Shown one piece after another: positions 58,001 to 64,000 of a stretch of DNA of 64,000 nt. The stretch is taken from contig JAPLSN010000042.1 in NCBI GenBank assembly GCA_026398615.1, positions 62,001 to 126,000 of the forward strand, written 5' to 3'. The notes beneath the pieces were generated by a model. It worked only from the letters and a program-made list of their open reading frames with translations, was not told the DNA's origin and made no database searches. The position numbers and the translations under genes were made by a program. The DNA comes from Spirochaetota bacterium (lineage in GTDB: Bacteria > Spirochaetota > Spirochaetia > Treponematales > UBA12059). Position 1 is the stretch's first letter, and the number at the start of each line of letters is the position of its first letter.

Positions 58001-59406
58001 CGATATCCGTGGATCTCGGCGCCGTCGGAGCCTTCCTGGAAATCCCCGCCATTGACATCATCGCGGGCGCCTGCGTCGGGAAACTTGAAATCCGCGGCAA
58101 TCCCCGGGATCCGGACTTTTTCGGCTCGCTGGAGATCACCGACGCATTCCTCGAGGTTCCCGATTACGCGCTGGACAGGATCGGTCCCGTCAACGCGATC
58201 GCACAGATATCCGAGAAAACCTTTGCCATCGCCGACGACGATATCGCCGCGGGGAAGAACGCAAGGATATCAGCCAGGTTCACCGCGACCCTGGAACAAT
58301 GGTCGCTGGAAGGGTTCGACGTGAAGGTGACGACCATCGGCGATTCGCTCGTCCGCGGGAAAACCGGCATCATCCCATGGATCGATATTTCGGGAGATTG
58401 CATGCTCGATCTCGGGATCGGGTGGGATCGTGCGGATCTCGCCGTGACCGGAACGTTCTTCGTTCCGAAGGCGGAAATCGTCATCCGTCCCGAGGCGAAC
58501 AAACCGGCCGCGCGGCACAGGACGTACGAGTACAGGATAGACATCGACGCGCGGACCGGGAAGAACGTCGGAGTCTATTTCCCCTCGCGGCAGCTTCCCA
58601 TCCTGTCGGGGCAGACCGATCCGTCGAGCGCCATACGGTTCAGGGCCGATTCCTCCGCGGATGCTTTTTCCCTCGAAGGGAACGTAGCCCTGAGGGGCGG
58701 AGAATTGTTCTACATGCAAAGGAATTTCTTTATCAAGGAGGCTACGATCCTGTTCGCGGAAAACCAGGACAAGTTCGATCCCCGCGTGACCCTCGAGGCT
58801 GAATTGAGGACGAGGAATACGGACGGCCCTGTCACCATCATCGTCAGCGCCGCGAACTCGAGCCTCATCAACCTCAATCCGAGGATCGAGTCCAGGCCGG
58901 CACTTTCCACCGCGGAAATCGCCGCGATGCTCGGACATGATCTCCTGGCCGTGCGGGAGGACGGTTCGATCAATGTCGTGAATGCCATGCTGAACGCAAG
59001 CGAACTTGTTCCTCAGTTGAATTTCGTGAGGGTGTTCGAACGTAACGTCAAGGACGTCCTGGGACTCGACCTGTTCTACGTGAAAACCCAGGTTTTGCAG
59101 CGTTGGCTCGTCGATGCGTCCAACCTGGGCGGCGGCGTGGATCCCAACGCCACCATCGAAGACTATTTCGACCAGACGGCAATCTATGCCGGCAAGTACA
59201 TCGCCAACGACATCTTCGTCGAAGGTTCCCTGTTCCTCCAGAAAAACCCACTTGAGCAGCAGGGAGGCTTGACGATACAATCCGAACTCGGTTTCGAGTG
59301 GGCAACGCCGCTTTTCACGCTCGATTGGCGCATGAGGCCGGAGACCCCGGACACGCTGTTCCTGACGGATCAATCGTTTTCCTTCTACTGGAAATTCGTT
59401 TTCTGA
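55090..59406 (+). CDS. tamB: TamB/AsmA-like translocation and assembly module protein
   Basis: 1438 aa with N-terminal TM; C-terminal DUF490-like GELFYMQRNFFIKEATILFAENQDKFDPRVTLEAELRTRNTDGPVTIIVSAANSSL...STAEIAAMLGHDLL; upstream of bamA. Confidence 0.88.
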   Translation: MKRPGPRVLKSLIVAILSSAVILASAFSVQKYSSAASSMTRAFIMGFKAGVEREYGVSFVYDSARPSLLDRIVVRGARIASEDGKALVIANRIEVSFDLAGFLFRGDSLVHGIRVNGLDLHLFRNGGMEALRSVFGRIKAKLSDNQAFPSDLTVTVRNARFNLELEGASALVALPYGDLSFKDGDILIGLRAVISASLGTGSAIPLEAEIPISVSGEIGGDFSEARLQVRTAVDSSILGIKEQGFIVLWRGDLVELRKIQDGTPMDLNVKLDPSAGRLAAAFAFERFKPSSLFRISRAPALAARMLDEPYSGTLGLETDGTLSGTSVSLELSGRVRLPELPDAFDYAMKASIAGGIVKLERFEAGSDRGVLGAKGTFSLYDRSIDMNLSVDYRPVRFPAGVVSEMRLFGREGEYYIFGDRLEVGSATLGPFTLQGELSGKTLAFALESGILAAWDREGATGDAAADDGRFTGISAEGILDLEGPSVLFDIRFDPITMDDLGIASLVSGSEDFPSFLRSATISGTASVASDFSGISYNTRNLVITSGSGGSAYAIVSLRGTPGALTVNDFFVSANGHILAGRGDAAFGPGSVDFAVDATLDGVPHRVQGVAMGGAVRMTGDYDLDLIAAYEDGALVGTVSSRGLPVSVLGRSLSLDFDFDGRFAKPDDWEVRISECAISSPADSQATIPALVMAGRVDQGSVEISSLTVKDRYSELNGTAEADFSIDEGLKATFRAGLASASGESYRLDGSFGDGEIDAAFSCLNAQLARPSSGRLAGLGSGTAGVSGRLEDPRILFDLSVADGRVSGMELNGSLKGSYAGGVLGFDGGVVRLENMLLDGIRSSIDFTNGRVELAAMFSALVGTRRVESLIELGGRFTIDPESTGEGRRLGNLRVTGHLAGLEAGKTEFGDVPVALDLESGIVSLTAGAGNEISGSYSPDGGLNVVFSESLPVSFRAAGQFSGESMAMKVDAISVDLGAVGAFLEIPAIDIIAGACVGKLEIRGNPRDPDFFGSLEITDAFLEVPDYALDRIGPVNAIAQISEKTFAIADDDIAAGKNARISARFTATLEQWSLEGFDVKVTTIGDSLVRGKTGIIPWIDISGDCMLDLGIGWDRADLAVTGTFFVPKAEIVIRPEANKPAARHRTYEYRIDIDARTGKNVGVYFPSRQLPILSGQTDPSSAIRFRADSSADAFSLEGNVALRGGELFYMQRNFFIKEATILFAENQDKFDPRVTLEAELRTRNTDGPVTIIVSAANSSLINLNPRIESRPALSTAEIAAMLGHDLLAVREDGSINVVNAMLNASELVPQLNFVRVFERNVKDVLGLDLFYVKTQVLQRWLVDASNLGGGVDPNATIEDYFDQTAIYAGKYIANDIFVEGSLFLQKNPLEQQGGLTIQSELGFEWATPLFTLDWRMRPETPDTLFLTDQSFSFYWKFVF

Positions 59407-59587
59407 TGCCACGGTTCGCGCCGGACGACCGGACGGCGCCACGCTCCGGTTTTCCGATACGAAGCCGTTCCGGCGCGACTGTTCTGGCGTGATCATGAAG
59501 CACGCAGCCCGCATCCACGACGGATCGCGGACGATCGCGAATGCCCGGAGAGACGACCTACGCTCCGCGGCACGACAAGGGAGTTCT

Positions 59588-62122
59588 ATGAGGCGCGTTA
59601 CCTTTTTCATCCTGCTCGCGATCCTTGCGGCAGCAACGGCGTTTGCCCAGGAATCGGGCGAGTGGTACTACGGGAAACCCATCGCCGACATTCAATTCAC
59701 GGGACTCATCCATGTCCAAAAGACCGAAGTCGAGCCCCTCGTCCGGCGTTTCAAGGGGAAGGCCTTCGACGACACCCTGTGGTACGAACTTTACAACAGC
59801 CTTTTCTCGCTTGAATGTTTCGAGTCGATAGAACCGGTAGCCGTTCCCGGGAACAAGGAAAAGCAGACCGTGATCGTCAGGATCAACGTCACGGAGAAAC
59901 CATGGATTGAATCCATACGGGTCGAAGGCAACAAGATCGTCAGAGTGGGCGAGATACTCGATGTCGTCACCCTGAAGAAGGACGACGTCTACCGGGAGTA
60001 CAAGGCCAAGCTCGACGTGATCGCCGTGAAGAACCTCCTTGTCGACAAGGGATTCCCCGGCGTCGCGGTGAGCCAGGATGTCGAGCCGGGGACCAAGCCC
60101 GGTACGCTCGTCTGGATCATCAGGATTTCCGAGGGCGGCAAGGTGACGGTCAAGGAAATCAGGTTCAGCGGGAACACGGCCTTTTCCGCCAGCGCGCTCA
60201 AGGGAAAGTTATCGCTCAAGGAGGAAGGTTTCCTCCAGCCAGGTGCCTTCAAGGAAGCCTTTCTCGAACAGGACAAGGGCATTCTCGTCGATTACATGCA
60301 AGGCAGGGGCTACATCGACGCGAAGGTCGTCGACGTTCTCAGGGACTACGTGTGGGACGAGAAGGACAAACGACAGAAACTCGTCCTCACTTTCGTCATT
60401 GCCGAGGGGGACAAGTACCTGTTCGGCGGCTTCAGCTTCGAGGGCAACAGGATATTCTCCACCGAGAAGCTCCTCGCCCTCACGACGCACGAGGTAAATA
60501 CCGTCGTGGACTACCGCCGCATCAAGGCGGACAAGAACCGCGTGGACGACCTGTATTACGAGAACGGGTACATCTTCAACCGCATCGTCATGAAATCGAA
60601 GCGGGATGAGGAGCGCAAGGCCGTCTCGTACCTGATTTCCATCGAGGAGCACGACCGTTCCCACATCGAAAACATCCTCCTGAAGGGTAATGACAAGACG
60701 AAGGATTTCGTCATAATGCGCGAATTGCCACTCGAGGTGGGCGACGTCTTCTCCAAGGCGAAGATCATGGAAGGCTTGCGCAACCTATACAACCTCCAGT
60801 ATTTCTCGGCGATCATTCCAGAAATGGTACCCGGCAGCGCCGAGAACCTCATGGACCTCACCATCACGGTGGAGGAGCAGAGTACCGCCGACATCCAGTT
60901 CGGCGCCACGCTGGCAGGACTCGGCATCTCCAATTCATCGTTTCCCATCTCAGCCCTCGTCAAGTGGAACGACCGCAACTTCATGGGTAACGGACAGGAC
61001 TTCAAAGTCGACCTGAATGTTTCGCCGGACCAGCAGTCGGTGATATTTGGCTTCACCGAAAAATGGCTGTTCGGCAAGCGCCTGACCGTGGGCACCGAGC
61101 TGTCGTTCAGCCACAAGACGCTGGATGTCGCACAGGATACGCTTGCGCCGATTTTCGACCAGCGTGAAGGCGACGAGTATCCTCCCGATCCCTACGCAAC
61201 CTGGCAAGAATACGCCGATGCCGGATACGTGATACCCGACGAGTTCCTCATGCCCATCCAGAACTGGGAGATCGCTCTCGGCCTGAACGGCGGCTATGTC
61301 TGGAAGACGCCGGTCGGCGATTACGGCGTCGGCGGGGGTTTTTCGACCGGCTTCGAACTCAAGGGTTTCGACGCCGACAAGTACCGCCCGTACGACTACG
61401 AGAATCGCCTGAACTATGATGCCTGGCTCTACAAGAACACGATATACGCGCGGACCTACCTCAATTCCCTCGATATCTGGTACGACCCGTCGAACGGCTA
61501 CTACACGAGCCTCCGGGCGACACTCTCAGGCCTGTTTGATTTCGAGCTCAAGCACTATCTCCGCCTCGATTGGAAGACCGAAGGCTACCTGACCCTGGTA
61601 GATGTCCCCATTTCCGATGCTTTCAACTACAAGTTGATCCTCGGCGCCCACTCCGGGCTGAGTTTCATCCTTCCGCAGCCCGGCAGGCCCCTGGCCTACG
61701 GCACCGAGGGACTCGCGATCGACGGTACTTTCGTCGGACGCGGCTGGATGCTCGGCGCCCAGACCGGAACCCAGCTGTGGGAAAACTGGCTTGAGCTCAG
61801 GACGCCGATCGTGCCGCGGCTCCTGTCGCTCGACGCGTTCCTCGACGCGGCCGCCTTGCGTACGCAGAACGGCCTTCTGGACATCGCGCAATTCCAGGCT
61901 GGAGGCGATTCGGTCGACGATTCCGTGGGGCTGACAGGCCTTCGCGCGTCGAACATCGCCATAAGCTCGGGATTCGGCATTCGGTTCACCCTGCCGCAGT
62001 TCCCCTTCCGCCTGTATTTTGCCAAACGTTTCTACTTCGACGATTCGAACAAGCTCAATTTTGTGGAAGGCCCCATAAACGGCCTGGACTTCGTGATCGG
62101 CGTCAGCCTTCCGTTGAATTGA
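59588..62122 (+). CDS. bamA: outer membrane protein assembly factor BamA
   Basis: Signal peptide, POTRA-like repeats (IADIQFTGLIHVQKTEV; VKEIRFSGNTAFSASAL; FGGFSFEGNRIFSTEKL; IENILLKGNDKTKDFVIMRELPLEVGDVFSKAKI) and C-terminal barrel. Confidence 0.93.
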   Translation: MRRVTFFILLAILAAATAFAQESGEWYYGKPIADIQFTGLIHVQKTEVEPLVRRFKGKAFDDTLWYELYNSLFSLECFESIEPVAVPGNKEKQTVIVRINVTEKPWIESIRVEGNKIVRVGEILDVVTLKKDDVYREYKAKLDVIAVKNLLVDKGFPGVAVSQDVEPGTKPGTLVWIIRISEGGKVTVKEIRFSGNTAFSASALKGKLSLKEEGFLQPGAFKEAFLEQDKGILVDYMQGRGYIDAKVVDVLRDYVWDEKDKRQKLVLTFVIAEGDKYLFGGFSFEGNRIFSTEKLLALTTHEVNTVVDYRRIKADKNRVDDLYYENGYIFNRIVMKSKRDEERKAVSYLISIEEHDRSHIENILLKGNDKTKDFVIMRELPLEVGDVFSKAKIMEGLRNLYNLQYFSAIIPEMVPGSAENLMDLTITVEEQSTADIQFGATLAGLGISNSSFPISALVKWNDRNFMGNGQDFKVDLNVSPDQQSVIFGFTEKWLFGKRLTVGTELSFSHKTLDVAQDTLAPIFDQREGDEYPPDPYATWQEYADAGYVIPDEFLMPIQNWEIALGLNGGYVWKTPVGDYGVGGGFSTGFELKGFDADKYRPYDYENRLNYDAWLYKNTIYARTYLNSLDIWYDPSNGYYTSLRATLSGLFDFELKHYLRLDWKTEGYLTLVDVPISDAFNYKLILGAHSGLSFILPQPGRPLAYGTEGLAIDGTFVGRGWMLGAQTGTQLWENWLELRTPIVPRLLSLDAFLDAAALRTQNGLLDIAQFQAGGDSVDDSVGLTGLRASNIAISSGFGIRFTLPQFPFRLYFAKRFYFDDSNKLNFVEGPINGLDFVIGVSLPLN

Positions 62123-62248
62123 CCTCATCGGGCAGAAAGCCGAACGGCAAGGTCGGCATGTGCATGTAGATCTGCGACAAGATGGAAGATGCTACGGCAG
62201 GGCGACGGGATGCTTCCGGCATCCGGCACGCTGCCGGGAGGGAACGGC

Positions 62249-62791
62249 ATGAAGAGGAAATTCCTGGCGGTCACGGTTGTCATCGCGTTATCATCGGCAT
62301 TCTGCGCCGGCGCGTTCGGACAAGCGATGACCAGGATCGCGGTTCTCGATCTCGTGAGGGTTTATGACGCCTATTCCACGGATTCCGCGGCGTCCAGGGC
62401 TCTCGAGGACGAAAGGGCGAAGGTGCAAACCCAGCTGGAAAAGATGCAGGCGGAGATCAACGACCTCCAGAAAAAAAAGGGAGAAGCCATCCAGTCCGGC
62501 AGGCAGGATCTCATTTCGCAATATGACAAGGATATCGCGGCCAAACTCAAGAACCTGAAGGATTACTATACGGCCAAGAAACTGGAACTGGAAGAGAAGA
62601 AGAAAAACCTGCTCGAATCCTCCGAGTTCGCGAAGGCTACGTATGGCGCCATCCAGCGAATCGCGGAGACGGAAGGGTATTCCATCGTGCTGACGACGAC
62701 GAGTACCGATTCGATGATGAATTCGATAGTCTGGTACAGCCCTCTGATCGATATCACCGACAGGGTGATATCGGCGCTTGCTGTAAGATAG
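62249..62791 (+). CDS. OmpH/Skp family periplasmic chaperone
   Basis: Signal peptide; IAVLDLVRVYDAYSTDSAASRALEDERAKVQTQLEKMQAEINDLQKKK coiled coil; downstream of bamA; start trimmed. Confidence 0.87.
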   Translation: MKRKFLAVTVVIALSSAFCAGAFGQAMTRIAVLDLVRVYDAYSTDSAASRALEDERAKVQTQLEKMQAEINDLQKKKGEAIQSGRQDLISQYDKDIAAKLKNLKDYYTAKKLELEEKKKNLLESSEFAKATYGAIQRIAETEGYSIVLTTTSTDSMMNSIVWYSPLIDITDRVISALAVR

Positions 62792-62869
62792 GGAAATACC
62801 TGAACGCCGGGCGGCACCGGGATTTCAACACGACCAAGGGAATTCGGCGTCATCCCCGCCTGCCGGGAT

Positions 62870-63364
62870 TCATGCTTGGTCGTCCTTGCGCTTCTGGGAT
62901 CTCAGGATCGCATGGAGGGTCGAGAAACGCCTGCGGTTGTCCTCGGATATTTCCATCAGGTTTTCATGGACATCGAGGAGCAGGTCGACGGTTGTCGGTT
63001 CCGTGGAAACGAGGTTTTCCATGGCGGGCGGGAAGGGCAGGTCCTCGTCGGACAGTATCACGAGTTTCAGTATTCCTATGGTCTTGAGGAGCGACAGGCA
63101 TTCACCCGACGTGTGTATCAGGGTTATGGGGCGTTCCGAGAATCGAAGGAAACGCTTGTTGAACCCGACGAGCAGTCCCATGAAGGTCGAATCCATGTAG
63201 CTGCATTGACCAAGATCGATGTACATGTCGTCGACGGGAGGCTTGGCTTCAAGACGGCCGAAAACCCTCGTTCGCAGTTCCGGACAAAGCGCCGCGGTTA
63301 TGTGGCCGATCGCCCGTATGTATATGTCGTTGTCCACTTCCTTGAGGAATAGCGCTTCTTCCAC
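62870..63364 (-). CDS. STAS-domain protein (anti-sigma factor antagonist-like)
   Basis: IRAIGHITAALCPELRTRVFGRL...DMYIDLGQCSYMDSTFMGLLVGFNKRF. Confidence 0.82.
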   Translation of the reverse strand: MEEALFLKEVDNDIYIRAIGHITAALCPELRTRVFGRLEAKPPVDDMYIDLGQCSYMDSTFMGLLVGFNKRFLRFSERPITLIHTSGECLSLLKTIGILKLVILSDEDLPFPPAMENLVSTEPTTVDLLLDVHENLMEISEDNRRRFSTLHAILRSQKRKDDQA

Positions 63365-63482
63365 GAAAACCCCTCGAAAAGGGCGTGCTGAACGAGCGCG
63401 ACACCCGGACGAAACCGGAGGTCCGAGCGCGGAACGCCCTCAACTTGTATCCTAGTCTAGTTTGGGGTAGAATGCAACCGTC

Positions 63483-64000
63483 ATGCCGGAAACCAGGCCT
63501 CTCATGGACCAGTACCGGGAGATCAAAGCCAGACATCGCGACGCAATCCTCTTTTTCAGGCTCGGCGATTTCTACGAGATGTTCAACGACGATGCCGTCG
63601 AGGCGAGCTCCCTTCTCAACCTCACGCTGACCCGAAGACAGGACAGCCCCATGTGCGGCATTCCGTACCACGCGGCACGTTCATACATCGCCCGGCTGCT
63701 CAAGTTCGGCAAGAAGGTCGCGGTGTGCGAACAGCTCACCCAGCCGGGGCAGGGCAAGGGCCTCATCGAACGCGATGTCGTGGAGATCATAACACCCGGT
63801 ACCGCAATGGACGAGGATTTCCTCGAAGCTTCCTCGTCCAACTACCTCGTCTGTATCGGCGTATCCGGCGCATCCTGTTCATGCGCGTTCGCGGACGTGT
63901 CGGCGGGAGAATTCGCGGCGTTTTCCTTCCCTTCCGATGACGAAGCGCGGCTCCGGCGCGAGATCCGCGCGCTTTCTCCCAAGGAAATCCTCGTACAGCA
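63483..64000 (+). CDS. mutS: DNA mismatch repair protein MutS, N-terminal part (runs off the window)
   Basis: PLMDQYREIKARHRDAILFFRLGDFYEMFNDDAVEASSLLNLTLTRRQDSPMCGIPYHAARSYIARLLKFGKKVAVCEQ. Confidence 0.95.
   Translation, partial: MPETRPLMDQYREIKARHRDAILFFRLGDFYEMFNDDAVEASSLLNLTLTRRQDSPMCGIPYHAARSYIARLLKFGKKVAVCEQLTQPGQGKGLIERDVVEIITPGTAMDEDFLEASSSNYLVCIGVSGASCSCAFADVSAGEFAAFSFPSDDEARLRREIRALSPKEILVQ

Noticed and set aside
58270-59610. 446-aa minus-strand ORF antisense to tamB
   Set aside because: Overlaps conserved TamB C-terminal coding sequence; low-complexity shadow translation.
1-64000. CRISPR arrays, tRNA/rRNA genes, transposases, phage genes
   Set aside because: Read through both strands and the ORF track; nothing with the required repeat-spacer pattern, cloverleaf/rRNA sequence or signature proteins was recognised.

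Overview
A 64 kb, high-GC, gene-dense bacterial chromosomal window. Protein content and gene order point to a spirochaete: TamB-BamA-Skp-MutS as in Treponema pallidum, many PilZ/SPOR/exported hypotheticals, and a nqrBCDEF operon. Most genes are housekeeping: sdaAA/sdaAB, ntrC/ntrB, holB, cvpA, murG, pgi, recQ, nth, nrnA, rdgB, rpmE, rho, pncC, bactofilin, lnt, HU, rpsT, murI, rsgA, mutS2, neuB-like, yebC, ruvC, ruvA, ruvB, queA, rsmI-like, tmk, tamB, bamA, skp, mutS (partial). I saw no rRNA, tRNA, CRISPR array, prophage or transposon. The best candidates for something new are: (1) a radical SAM/SPASM enzyme directly downstream of a 65-aa lipoprotein, possibly a lipoprotein-modifying RiPP-like pair, sitting upstream of an NQR operon without nqrA; (2) a divergent sigma-70-like ORF behind an AT-rich leader; (3) a motif-divergent molybdenum hydroxylase trio in an operon with a specialised NusG paralog, a CapD-like enzyme and a DegT aminotransferase; (4) a ruvB with an internal deletion and frameshift; (5) a stand-alone adenylate-cyclase-type C-terminal tail protein. 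All calls were made by eye from the sequence and ORF track; no database search was run. CDS starts were trimmed where the longest ORF clearly began upstream of the real protein.
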